Below, one piece after another: positions 26,425-37,100 of a stretch of DNA of 64,000 nucleotides. Source of the DNA: CAYMMX01 sp964391675 (GTDB lineage: Bacteria > Cyanobacteriota > Vampirovibrionia > Gastranaerophilales > Gastranaerophilaceae); assembly GCA_964391675.1 (NCBI GenBank), contig CAYMMX010000002.1, positions 124,001 through 188,000 of the forward strand, in the 5' to 3' direction. The position numbers were made by a program, and so were the translations under genes. Numbering within the stretch: position 1 is the first letter of the stretch; each line of letters starts with the position of its first letter. Below the pieces are notes generated by a model that saw nothing but the letters and a program-made list of their open reading frames with translations, had not been told where the DNA came from and did no database searches.

Positions 26425-28092
26425 TTAACAATTGCTTTCTACTAAAATTTTTCTAACATCGTTTCTTTTTACTTTTCTTGTTGAAGTTCTTGGAAACGGT
26501 GTTTCTGTAATTATTATATTTTTTGGTCTTTTGTATGAGGAAAGCTTATTAGATAAAATTTTAATTTCTTTTTTTAATTCTTCCTCAAGAATATTTTTAT
26601 CTGGATATTCTTCTAAAGCACGTTGTGAAGGCACAACAGCTACAAATATATCTTCTGTCCCATCTTTTTGACCACCGGAGCGTTTTGCTCCAAATACACA
26701 AACTTCTGCAAATTTTGGACTTTTTTCAAAAACTGATTCTAAATCTTCCGGAAAAACTTTTTTACCACCGCTTAATACAATCATGCTTTTAATTCTTCCT
26801 GTAATATAAACGAAGCCATCTTTATCTATTCTTGCAATATCTCCTGTATGAAGCCATCCGTCAGAGTCAATAACTTCGGCGGTTAAGTCAGGTCTGTTAT
26901 AATAACCCTTCATTACATTATCACCCTTAACCATTAATTCACCTGTATTTTCATCAATCTTTACTTGAACATCAGGTATAGGCGTTCCTATTGAACCGAG
27001 CTTACATTTTTTACCTCTGTTTACAGTAACAACAGGGCTGGCTTCTGATAAGCCATAGCCTTCAAAAACTCTAAGTCCCAGTCTTTCAAAAAACTTACCT
27101 ACAGTAATGTCCATTGGTGCTCCACCTGAAATATAACCCTTAAACTTTCCTCCAAATTTTTTGTGGATAGGAAGGAAAAGCAATTTTCTAATAGGGTAGA
27201 AAGGAATAAATTTTGCTATATTGTAATTTAGATTAAATATAAACTTTTTAATTGGATTTAATTGATTTATTTCTGCTTCTATTCCTGTTTTTAAAAGTTT
27301 TAGAAATGCAGGAACAACAATCATAAATGTTATTTGTTTTTCTTGCATTATGTTGAAAACATCTTTTGGTTTTAAACTTTGTGAATAATAAATTGAAGTT
27401 CCTTTGCTTAAAAAAGATAAAAAACCTACTGTTAATTCAAACAAATGATTCATTGGCAGTATTGATAAAAATTTATCTTTAATACCAAGATCAAAACATT
27501 GACCCACAGCTTTTACTTGAGCCATTGCGTTTTTAAAGGTTATTTCTACTCCTTTTGGTGTGCCGGTTGTTCCTGATGTATAAATAATGAAAGCAGTTTT
27601 ACTCATAGCTCTGTGACGCCATTTTCTGTCAGTTTCATCAGGAATATTATATAAACTCGGATAAGTTGTATTGGATCCGCTATCATCTAAAATAACTATT
27701 TGTTCAATTGAAATTATAGTTTCTTTCAATTTTAAACCTATTTCCAAAAAAGAATTTGAAACTATTAAAACCTTTGGTTTACAGTCATTAAGTATTGCAG
27801 TAAGTTCAAAAATAGTCAATTTTACATCAAGTGGAATGGTTATTGCTCCTGAGAGAACAGAAGCAAAAAGAGCAGCTCCCCATTCTGGCATAGATTCAGA
27901 TAGAATAGCCACTTTATCACCTTTGTCTATTTTGTTTTTAATTAAATAATTTGCCAGTCTTTTTGAAAGAACATTTACGCCCCTGAAAGTAAGCTCATTC
28001 CAACCAAGACTAGACCTCATTCCAAGCGCGATTTTATTTTCAAGTGTTTCTGTGCGATTTTCCAAAAACAAAAGAACATTAGTTTGATCCAT
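26425..28092 (-). CDS. Long-chain fatty-acid--CoA (AMP-forming) ligase
   Basis: The 555-residue adenylate-forming enzyme has the AMP-binding signature IIYTSGTTGTPKG, then GYGLSEASPVVTVN, the GDIARIDKDGFVYITGR hinge region and the C-terminal catalytic Lys in PFPRTSTRKVKR. It should activate a fatty acid as acyl-CoA or acyl-adenylate, either for lipid recycling or for acyl-ACP formation. It stands alone on the minus strand, ending next to the stop of the preceding gene. Confidence 0.88.
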   Translation of the reverse strand: MDQTNVLLFLENRTETLENKIALGMRSSLGWNELTFRGVNVLSKRLANYLIKNKIDKGDKVAILSESMPEWGAALFASVLSGAITIPLDVKLTIFELTAILNDCKPKVLIVSNSFLEIGLKLKETIISIEQIVILDDSGSNTTYPSLYNIPDETDRKWRHRAMSKTAFIIYTSGTTGTPKGVEITFKNAMAQVKAVGQCFDLGIKDKFLSILPMNHLFELTVGFLSFLSKGTSIYYSQSLKPKDVFNIMQEKQITFMIVVPAFLKLLKTGIEAEINQLNPIKKFIFNLNYNIAKFIPFYPIRKLLFLPIHKKFGGKFKGYISGGAPMDITVGKFFERLGLRVFEGYGLSEASPVVTVNRGKKCKLGSIGTPIPDVQVKIDENTGELMVKGDNVMKGYYNRPDLTAEVIDSDGWLHTGDIARIDKDGFVYITGRIKSMIVLSGGKKVFPEDLESVFEKSPKFAEVCVFGAKRSGGQKDGTEDIFVAVVPSQRALEEYPDKNILEEELKKEIKILSNKLSSYKRPKNIIITETPFPRTSTRKVKRNDVRKILVESNC

Positions 28093-28284
28093 TTATTCTC
28101 ACTCCCAACTTAAGATGCAATATTAATTTAATTTTATCATTAATAGCTTTTATTGTAAATATTAAATAAAATACATTCTATTATTACAAAATGTTGCAAT
28201 TTATACTTTTATTTATTTTTTTTATTAAGTTTTTTTTGTTTTTAACCGATATCTTAAGAGATTTAGTAATCGAAGGATTTTTAT

Positions 28285-30504
28285 ATGTCTGATACAACTA
28301 AAATTTCAAGTGATTTTTTTAAAGTTTATGATCCTCAAAAAGGAAGATATGTTAATATATCTGTAGATTCAAAAGATTCTTCTATGGGTTCTTTGTTTTT
28401 AGATTCTAATAAAAAGGAACTTGAATTAGATTACGATTATTTAAACCCTAATTATAAAGAAGCCACTACTGAACAAAAACAAAAAATTGGCAGTATTTTC
28501 CATAAAATATCAAATTTAAAAAAAGAAAAAGAGGGTGATATTGAATTATTTGATAATTTATCTTCTGAAGATATTAAATTAGCATTGAGTGATAAAAGCA
28601 AATTTACTCAAAAAGAAGAGATATACCTATCAAGTATGAAAGGAAAAGGTATAAGACTCGTAGATAATGAAACTGGTGAAAGCGTAGTTATTCCAAAATA
28701 TTTATGTGATGAAAGTCAGGTAAAAAAATTTAACCCTGGCGATGATTTAGATATGTGTAAACTGGTAAATTATACTATAGAAGGAAATCCTGAAGATACA
28801 GAAGAAATAAAAAAAATCAAAGCAAAATATAATATTAAATCTATAGAAATAGATTCAACAAACTCAACAGTAAATATATCATACAATGATGCAAAAATGG
28901 CAGACTCTAAATTGCCTTTGTCTATTAAAGACAGATATATCTCTAAAAAAGAATTTGATGAAAAAATGTATTTATACGTAGACCCAAAAATAAAAAGTGA
29001 ATTATGGAATCAAATGCATTTAGAAAACGATGATGGTTATGTACGTACAAGCACTTGCTGTGATGTTATGGGAGGTGTTTCGGATGATACAAATAAATAT
29101 ATAGCTAGAATTCAAAAACAAATACCGGATGCAACACCCGAGCAAATTGCTAAATTAATGATACTTGCAAATAAACAAGAACAAGGAACATCATATTATA
29201 AAAAAGATTTAAAAAGCCCTACGGAAGAAGTGATTAAAAATGCAAGAATGGATGATTATACAGCATTGACTAAAAATGTTCCTCAATCAGTTAAAGCAAA
29301 AGGACCTGAAGCTATAAATGAATATAGAAATAGTGTGCTTTCAATACTTGAGACCAACGGCGAATATGGTGCTATGTATATTAAACATATTCCTGATCCT
29401 GAAAATATAGCTTTACATGCAAGTCATTTAAAAAGGCTTTCTGATGCAGCAGAAGAGGTACAGGGCTGTAGGTTTACAAATGCCGCTGTATTTAATGGTT
29501 TTACTGCAGAAGAATTAGAACAAAAAGTTGTAATTCCTAATGAAAAATTGGCTAAAGGAGAAAAAACAGGTTCTGAAGGTGAAACATTGGTTGTAATTGT
29601 GGGCCAAGGCGGAACTGATTATAACGGTGCTTTCAGGCCGTACTTTGAAAGTGATTATATGAAAAGTAAAGGTTATTCTGCTGCAGGAAAAAATTTGAAA
29701 TTCGATCAGGCATTTATAGATCATTACGATAGTATTCTTGTAATACAGCCAAATGATAATCAATCTGCTGATGAGACTCTTAATAAAGGCTTTTCAAGTA
29801 TTAGAAAAGGGTTAGATAAAAATGCAAAAGTAGACATGACTTTTATTGCACATAGTGGCGGCGGTCAACCATTTTTAAGTTTACCTACAGATAAGTATTC
29901 CGGCTCTGTTTATCAGGATAATCTCCATTACGGAGAAAGACTTCATTCGACAATGATGGATTCTTCAGATTTTGGACAAGGTGGACAAACTTACTCTAAA
30001 GATATGGAAAAGATATTTGAAGAAAGTATAAAAAATGGTCATGATCCAAGATTCATAGGGCAAGGCTGTACTTCAGAATTTTTGCAGCATACATTTAAAA
30101 CAAATATGTCAGAAGATGTTGCAAAACAGATAAAACTGTTCGGAAACATGGGAAGTTCTTATGGAAAACCCGGAATAGGTTATGTTAAAGATAATAACGG
30201 TGATTTAAGACTACAATTTAGCACAAATCAAAGCGTTGAAACTGAAGAAGGCAGTATAGAAATTTCAGCTACACAAATGGAACTTTCTGCAGAAGATACT
30301 ACATCAGCTATTGCAAATGGAACCCCTTATATATTAAATTATAGTGGTTTTTATGAAGGAGGAGCAATAAGCACCGATATTAAAAAAGATTCCAGAAAAG
30401 GTATTCGCTCCGGTACATTAGTTAAAAATGTCGACAGTGAAGAATATAAAAAACACAAAAAAGTTGCACAAGGCGGTATTGCTTTTAGGTATAGTGTACA
30501 ATAA
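28285..30504 (+). CDS. Large protein with a possible caspase-like (clan CD) core
   Basis: This 739-residue protein matches no family I know in its N-terminal 430 residues, which are charged and have no signal peptide. Residues about 430-600 have an alternating strand-helix pattern: ETLVVIVGQGG, then SILVIQPN, then a strand ending in FIAHSGGGQ (His523) and another ending FIGQGCTSEF (Cys595). That order of His-Gly and Cys after hydrophobic strands is what caspase-like peptidases show, so a Cys protease role is possible. A mid-protein CC (258-259) and several GG turns are also present. The clan assignment is tentative. The stop is four bases from the convergent zinc-ribbon ATPase gene. Confidence 0.55.
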   Translation: MSDTTKISSDFFKVYDPQKGRYVNISVDSKDSSMGSLFLDSNKKELELDYDYLNPNYKEATTEQKQKIGSIFHKISNLKKEKEGDIELFDNLSSEDIKLALSDKSKFTQKEEIYLSSMKGKGIRLVDNETGESVVIPKYLCDESQVKKFNPGDDLDMCKLVNYTIEGNPEDTEEIKKIKAKYNIKSIEIDSTNSTVNISYNDAKMADSKLPLSIKDRYISKKEFDEKMYLYVDPKIKSELWNQMHLENDDGYVRTSTCCDVMGGVSDDTNKYIARIQKQIPDATPEQIAKLMILANKQEQGTSYYKKDLKSPTEEVIKNARMDDYTALTKNVPQSVKAKGPEAINEYRNSVLSILETNGEYGAMYIKHIPDPENIALHASHLKRLSDAAEEVQGCRFTNAAVFNGFTAEELEQKVVIPNEKLAKGEKTGSEGETLVVIVGQGGTDYNGAFRPYFESDYMKSKGYSAAGKNLKFDQAFIDHYDSILVIQPNDNQSADETLNKGFSSIRKGLDKNAKVDMTFIAHSGGGQPFLSLPTDKYSGSVYQDNLHYGERLHSTMMDSSDFGQGGQTYSKDMEKIFEESIKNGHDPRFIGQGCTSEFLQHTFKTNMSEDVAKQIKLFGNMGSSYGKPGIGYVKDNNGDLRLQFSTNQSVETEEGSIEISATQMELSAEDTTSAIANGTPYILNYSGFYEGGAISTDIKKDSRKGIRSGTLVKNVDSEEYKKHKKVAQGGIAFRYSVQ

Positions 30505-30508
30505 TATA

Positions 30509-33500
30509 TTATTCGTCTTTTAGAATTATTCCGTTTAACTGACAAAAGGAGTTTAATACTGCTTTTGATTTTTCAACTTTTGATATAATATGATTGTTTT
30601 TTATACTTCTTGCAATCATAGATGCTTTTTTATACATTTTAGAAGTGTTTAAAATATAATCTGTTTGGGAATCTGTCTTTACAAGAGCCATATCTTGAAG
30701 ATGTTTCCCATATAACAGGTATAAATCAGCAGTCAATTGAAGCAATTCGAATTTTCTTGCAATCATTATGGCTTTTTCTATATGAACCCTAGCAGATTCA
30801 TAATCACTTAGGACCATGAAAGCTTCCGCTATTACTTTGTTATAGAGAACTATAAAGAAGTAATTGTTAATTTTAGGACTTTGAGCTACATCTAATGCTT
30901 TTTTAGCTACCTCTAATGATTTTTCAGGTCCTTCTGTAATAAGTTTAGCTTTAGCTATTAAATACCAACATAAAAGAGCACCTATTGCATTTTTTTCTTT
31001 AGAAAAATAAGTTATTTGTTCTGAATAAATATCCAGTGCTTGTTTTGTATTATCTTCGTCTTTCAATAGTTTTCCAAGCATTGTTTTTAATATATTTTTT
31101 GTAAAATTGTCATTAATATTGTTGGCAAAAGTTACGACTTGAAAGAGTTCTTCTTTTAATCCGCTATATTTTTTCTGGGTAAAGTTATTTATTATATTTA
31201 TTAAGTTCCATCTGGAAATTGCTTCATTATCCATAATATCGGTTTTATATACTTTAATTATTTCTGTAAGAATTTCTTCCGATGCTTCTATGTCCCCTTT
31301 TATTGTATTTGCAAAAGCAAGTGCAAGTTTTGTTTTGCAAATAAATAATTTATCATCAAAATTATTTTTTCTAAAAAGTTCAAATAACGTAGACAAGACA
31401 TCAAAGGATCGATTATTACCTTGAAAAATTAAAGCATTCGCAAGAATAAGATATGTTTGCAGCCATGATTTATATAATACTTGAATCGGTATATTTTTAT
31501 GAGGCTTTGAGTCTATATATTTATCAAAGACAGGTAAAATTTCATTATCAACCAGATTAATTATCTCACCACTGTTGCCTATATTTAAAAGAGCATCTAT
31601 TTTTCTTGATTTAAGCATGGCGATTTCAAGGTCATAATCAGTATCAATTTTTTCCAGCACTGAATCAATACATTCAATAGTCCCAAAATAATTGCCTAAA
31701 TTTATACAACAATTTGCTAAATATCCTGTAAGTTCTATTTCTTTTAATATCTCACCTTGTTTTTTTGCATTCAGTATTGAATTTGGAAGGTAATCCAGTG
31801 CTTCTTTTGAATTTGTTTTTGATAATAATTTCCCCAATCTCTCGTAAATATTATCTTTTACAATCGGATTATTTTTATCAAGTTTATCGATTAAAATTAA
31901 ACATTGTTTTTGTGAAATTGCATATAAATTAGTATCTCCGATATAAGAAGCAATTTTAGTGTTATCTGTCCAAAAATTTAGTGCACTTAAGTCCTGATGA
32001 GTATTCTGTGCGATTACAGCCATTATTGAATGAGAAGAAAGGGTATACACAGACAATGCTGCAAATAAGTTATTGTTTAAGGTTATAAAATCTTCGGATT
32101 GTTTTATTATTTCAAAAATATAAGACCAAAGCATGGAATTTTTAAAAGTGTAATAGTTTTCACTTACCGGAGCTATAAAATTTAATCTTTGTAATAAGTC
32201 CAATGTTTCAATGAGTTGTCCTCCACCTATTTTGAGGATTTGGTTAATAATTATATGCGAAAATTTTATACCTTGAATAGCGGCTAAAGATAAAACTTTA
32301 TATGCAAGATGATTTTCTTTCAAGAAGTTTAATCTCATTTGAATTATATTTTCAAACATTGTAGGAAATTTAATACCAAATGAATTATTTATTTTTTTAT
32401 AATCTAATAAAAGACTTACGTATTGTTCCAAAACGGCAGGATTTCCGCTTGATAAATTGAAAAGTTGTGATTTTACCGAGTCAGGACATTCTTCATTGCT
32501 AAAATATTGGTCAATAAATGAATTCATTTGGCTTCGATCAAAAACACTTAAAGAAATATCAAGATAATTTATATCTTTGAGTTTTGTGCTGTATAGATAT
32601 CCTTGTGCCGGTCTTCGTTCATTATATGTTATTAAAAATTTTATCTCATTATTAAACGTTTCAGAATTTAAAAAATGATGAATAAATTCATATGAAAAAC
32701 CGTCTATTAAGTCGAAATTTTCAATTACAAAAACAGTTTTATTATTTTCTGTTATTGTTTTAAAGACTTTTTTTAGTAAAATAAATGTTTTTTCTTTATT
32801 AATCAAAATATTTTCAAAATAATCAGTATTTGTAGGATATAAAATATTTAATAAATTAAATATCTCTTCATTTGTAAGAGAGGGAAATTCTGATTGAAAG
32901 AATTTTTGAGATTCTTTTTTTAATTTAAGTCCGTCTGTGCAAAAATTTGCAATATTGAAGAAAGTTAAAAGTATATCTTGTAAAAGACCGCATGGACTTA
33001 TTTGTGTTATAGCATTACATTCTCCAAACAGCCAGATTATTTCGTGATCTTTAAGATCATTTATGGTGGCTTTTAAAACAATACTTTTTCCAATACCTTT
33101 TGCTCCGTTAAGGGAAATTATTTTTTTATTTTCTGATGTAATGGCTTCCAATAAACTCTTTTTTGCCATTTGTTGAGAGTGTAATTCAACACTGTAGTCG
33201 AAACTAAATGTATCTTTTTTTTCCTGTTCTTCCAATGATTCCGGTTCTTGTTCAGTATTGTTTTCTATTTTTGAGTCTTCTTGTATAGTAGGAAATTTGT
33301 AATTACATTTTCTGCAAATTTTTGCCTGAGGTAAATTTACACTTTTACAGGAAGGGCAAGCTTTTAATAACTCATTATCGCAACTTGTACATCTTAAATT
33401 ATAAATAGGATTGTATGCATTACATTTTTTGCATAATGATGCAATCTTTGTATTACAAACGCTGCATTTTAAAGCTTTATCAGGTATTTGGTTTTTACAC

Positions 33501-33514
33501 TTAGGACATATCAT
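30509..33514 (-). CDS. Triple zinc-ribbon, STAND-like ATPase, TPR protein
   Basis: The 1001-residue protein opens with three consecutive CxxC-x10-CxxC zinc ribbons (Cys at 3/6/17/20, 28/31/42/45 and 53/56/67/70). An acidic linker precedes an AAA/STAND-type ATPase with Walker A GAKGIGKS (137-144) and a hydrophobic strand ending ENFDLIDG as a likely Walker B. The C-terminal half, from about 480, is helical and looks like tetratricopeptide repeats. This plan resembles signal-integrating ATPases of the MalT/adenylate-cyclase-associated type but lacks a DNA-binding C-terminus. It is the third gene behind the TonB-like protein and the sigma factor, 20 bases after the latter. Confidence 0.75.
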   Translation of the reverse strand: MICPKCKNQIPDKALKCSVCNTKIASLCKKCNAYNPIYNLRCTSCDNELLKACPSCKSVNLPQAKICRKCNYKFPTIQEDSKIENNTEQEPESLEEQEKKDTFSFDYSVELHSQQMAKKSLLEAITSENKKIISLNGAKGIGKSIVLKATINDLKDHEIIWLFGECNAITQISPCGLLQDILLTFFNIANFCTDGLKLKKESQKFFQSEFPSLTNEEIFNLLNILYPTNTDYFENILINKEKTFILLKKVFKTITENNKTVFVIENFDLIDGFSYEFIHHFLNSETFNNEIKFLITYNERRPAQGYLYSTKLKDINYLDISLSVFDRSQMNSFIDQYFSNEECPDSVKSQLFNLSSGNPAVLEQYVSLLLDYKKINNSFGIKFPTMFENIIQMRLNFLKENHLAYKVLSLAAIQGIKFSHIIINQILKIGGGQLIETLDLLQRLNFIAPVSENYYTFKNSMLWSYIFEIIKQSEDFITLNNNLFAALSVYTLSSHSIMAVIAQNTHQDLSALNFWTDNTKIASYIGDTNLYAISQKQCLILIDKLDKNNPIVKDNIYERLGKLLSKTNSKEALDYLPNSILNAKKQGEILKEIELTGYLANCCINLGNYFGTIECIDSVLEKIDTDYDLEIAMLKSRKIDALLNIGNSGEIINLVDNEILPVFDKYIDSKPHKNIPIQVLYKSWLQTYLILANALIFQGNNRSFDVLSTLFELFRKNNFDDKLFICKTKLALAFANTIKGDIEASEEILTEIIKVYKTDIMDNEAISRWNLINIINNFTQKKYSGLKEELFQVVTFANNINDNFTKNILKTMLGKLLKDEDNTKQALDIYSEQITYFSKEKNAIGALLCWYLIAKAKLITEGPEKSLEVAKKALDVAQSPKINNYFFIVLYNKVIAEAFMVLSDYESARVHIEKAIMIARKFELLQLTADLYLLYGKHLQDMALVKTDSQTDYILNTSKMYKKASMIARSIKNNHIISKVEKSKAVLNSFCQLNGIILKDE

Positions 33515-33534
33515 AAAACTTTGGCCGTATCATA

Positions 33535-34110
33535 TTATGAATTTTTGAATGCGGTTTTAACTTCCTCTACTAACTCCAGTAATCTCTTTGAAACTTCACT
33601 TTGAGATAAATTAAGCTCTTTAGCAATATCTTTTTGCTTAAGTCCTTTAACATATCTTAGATGGTATAGCTGCATATATTGTTTTGCGGGATTTATATTA
33701 TTAGCGATAGTTATTGCATCATACAATTTTTGTTGAATTTCTTTTTTAATTACAATTTCTTCAGGAGTGTCACTTAAATCGACTATATCATAACTTATTT
33801 GTAAGCCGGAATATTTATTCTCTTTATTAGAAGTAATTTCTTCAAGAGATTTTTCTTCAGAAGGAACAAAACCCTCTGTAGTTCTTACTACACGGCCTGA
33901 ATTTTTTAATACATTTATTATTGAAGTTGTTACAATTTTTTTAAGATAAGCTTCCAAAGAAGCTTCATTTTTAATTGTTTTTATTACTAAAAACGAACGC
34001 TTATAAGTCTCGTTAAAAAAATCATCAAACAAGTCTTCGTTATCAGAATATTTCCTATCCGAGAGAATAATTTTTTTTATTAAATCAACCTTCTCTTGTT
34101 CTAGTTCCAC
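33535..34110 (-). CDS. Sigma-70-family (ECF-like) RNA polymerase sigma factor
   Basis: The 191-residue protein has a degenerate region 2 (FDDFFNETYKRSFLVIKTIKNEASLEAYLKKIVTTSIINVLK) and a clear region 4 helix-turn-helix (LRYVKGLKQKDIAKELNLSQSEVSKRLLELVEEV). A charged linker separates them. No anti-sigma factor of a usual zinc or membrane type adjoins it; the flanking membrane protein and zinc-ribbon ATPase are candidates for control. It may also act as a general helix-turn-helix regulator. Confidence 0.78.
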   Translation of the reverse strand: MELEQEKVDLIKKIILSDRKYSDNEDLFDDFFNETYKRSFLVIKTIKNEASLEAYLKKIVTTSIINVLKNSGRVVRTTEGFVPSEEKSLEEITSNKENKYSGLQISYDIVDLSDTPEEIVIKKEIQQKLYDAITIANNINPAKQYMQLYHLRYVKGLKQKDIAKELNLSQSEVSKRLLELVEEVKTAFKNS

Positions 34111-34167
34111 GTATTTTATTTAACTTTCCAAATATGATACAACTTCCCTAATGAAATTATATCATAC

Positions 34168-37100
34168 TTAAAAGTTAATGATAAGAGTAGAATTAATAGA
34201 TTTACCTCTAAGCTCGTTAGAAGGCATTTTTAGATACATTAAAGTCTCTTTAACACTTTGTAACACTATTTTGTCAATTTGTTTTGAACCGCTTGAAGTT
34301 GCAATATTTAATGATTGTAAGGAACCATCTCCGGAAATGTTAAGGTTTATTATTACTTTGTTAGAATAAGCCATTTCTGTTGCCATTAGTAGATTATTTT
34401 GAAGATTTAGTTTCAGGTTTTTACCGGCTATTTGAAGATATGATCTAAATCCATCATTATAGGCTAAATCTTCAGGTATTTCCCATGCTATTTTTGATAT
34501 ACTTGCATTTACAGGACCGGATGAAAAGGCGTCAGAAACAGCTTGGCCCATATCCCTTGGTGTATTTACTTGTTGAGAATTATCAATGGATTCTGCCAAA
34601 TTTGCGTTTGTACTCATGTCAGGGACTTGTTGGCTTAAATCTATATTCATATCAGGATTTTGTGTTGTATCTTGAATTTGATTTTGCACCGCAATAGGTG
34701 TAGCAGAAATATTATTAACGTTTGCTTTATGTGAACTTATAATTCCTCCGCCAATTACAACTGAAACCAGAACAACACTTGCTACAGAAGCTGCTATAAC
34801 CATTTTTTTATCTTTACGGGTTGAAGAATTATCTTCTGGTTTTTTATCCCTGTTTTCTTGTTTGCCTTTAAATAATAGCTGTAATGTTTCATCGTTTTTC
34901 TTTTCTACCGAAGAAACTTCTTCATCTTCTTCTGAGGCAAATGAAGATGTATCAAAGACCATGTCATTATCAAAAGGTATTGATTCTGTAGATAATTCTT
35001 TATCCGCGAGTTCATTTGAAATACCAAGAGAATTTAATGTACTTTCTATAGAGTTATTGTCTTTACCAACAAGCAAAAGATCTTCATCAGAAATGTCGAC
35101 ATTATTTAAAAAATCATCGACTTGTGAGAGGAAATCATCAGTTTCAGTTCCATTTATTGACTCTAAATCAGCTTTTTCTTTTGCTAATCTTTCTTTTTCA
35201 AGTTGTTTTTGCTTTTCTTCTTCTTCTTCAATTTGTCTTTCAATATTTTCATAGTCAAAATCTTCATTTAAAATTTTATTTTTTATTAAAGCAGCTTCTT
35301 CAATTTCGTTTTTAAATTCAGGATCTATTTCATTATCCAAGACATCAAAATCAAAATCATTTAAGTCAAATACCGTATTTTTTGAATCTGCTTGGGCTTG
35401 ATTTTCAATAGGAAATTCTTTTTGTGAATCAAAAACATTCATATCTAACTCAGGTAAAATTCCAATTTCTTCGGTATTTACATCTTCACTAATATTTTCA
35501 GGGGTAGGCGTATCAATTTCTTGGAAAGTTATTTTTTCAGAAGTATCATAATCAGGGGAATTAAAGTTTATATTTTGGGAATCGTCATTGATGTTTTCTT
35601 TTAAGTTATCAATTTTGTCACTTTCTTGTATTTTATGCAAATCTTCTTCTTTTATTCCATAAGCTTCAAAATTGGGTTTATCCTCAAATAAGGTTTCATC
35701 AACCTTTTCTTTTAAACTTTCAAAACTAAATTCCCCGCTGGAAATTAATCCGTCAATATCGGGAATAGGAGATATTATTTCATTTAATTGAGAATTTTCT
35801 TCACTGCTAATACTTGTAATTTGATCAGCAGAATCCAAGTTTTCAATATTTTGATTTGTTTCTTCTTCTGGTTTAATTAAATCTAAATCAGAAAATTCAT
35901 CAGAAGTTTTGAATATTTCATTGCTTTGTTCTAATAAGTCATCTTCTTTATTCTCGGTATCTGCTTCGTAATTTGAAGTCGTATGTATGTTATCATCTAA
36001 TGCAGAAAAATCTATGGAATCTAAATTAAAAATATCATCAGATGAGTTTTTAATTTCAGATTTAGTTTGTTCTTCTAAGATTATTTCTGCTTCTTTTAAA
36101 TTAAGTTCAGTGTCTAATTTTCCTAAATCTAATTCAATTTCTTTAATTTCTTCTACTACTTCTTCAATTTTATCTTGCTTATCATCATCTTTATCTTCAT
36201 ATTGCTCTATTTCTTGTTCTTCAGAAGTAATAGTTTCATTTGAATCACTATTGTTTTCAAAGTTTTCAAGAAAATCATCAATATTTTCAATTATATCTGT
36301 GGCAGCTTCAGAACTTTTATCAATGACCTTATTAGCAAGATCTATTCCTGATGATAATACTTCTAAAATATCTTCTTCCGCTGTTAATGCTTCACTTGCA
36401 ACTATCCCGCCTGCAATTGCACTTCCTGCTGCAACACCTGAAATCACATCCTGTAATATATCTGTTTTTTCTACAAATTTTATTTCCTCAGGTTCTTTTT
36501 TTGAATCAATCTTGTCATTGTCATCTTTATCATCAATAACAACAACATCATCATTTTCATCATCATCATCTTGTCCCAGAAGTTCTTTCATGAAATCTTC
36601 ATCTTCTTCTGTTTTTGGTTTTACTTCTTTTTCTTCGGGATTTTCTTCAATTGTGTTTTCATCAAGAATTAGGTCTGAGAGAACTTCTCCAATTACTTCA
36701 GCTTTAACTTCTTGTTTTGTAGCATTTGCACTTTCATCATCGAATACTTGTTGTGCTGCAACAATATCAAGTACACCATCTTGTAGAAGGTTTTCACTCT
36801 TTGCGGTTTCTTTTGATATAATTTCAAAATTTTCTAATTCAACAAACTTTTCTCTTAAAGAAATATTATCTGCTAATTGTTTAAACAAAAAGCCTTTATC
36901 TTCTTGTGATATTTCTTTATCAATAAGAGATAAGAATAATAACTCTGTTTTTTCAATATTTTCAGTTGTTGCCGAAGCATTTTTTAGTGGGGAATAGTTT
37001 TTAAGGAAAGTTTTTAGGTTTTTAACATTATTTAATTCTTCGTATTCATAGAAATAACATTCTGAATTTTGGTTGTTTTTGTCAATTTCTTTTGGCTCAA

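Noticed and set aside
35987..36997. A 336-codon plus-strand frame rich in Ser, opposite the TonB-like protein gene
   Set aside because: Its Ser runs are just the reverse complement of the acidic GAA/GAT-rich linker; no ribosome site or family match, and the minus-strand gene explains the region.
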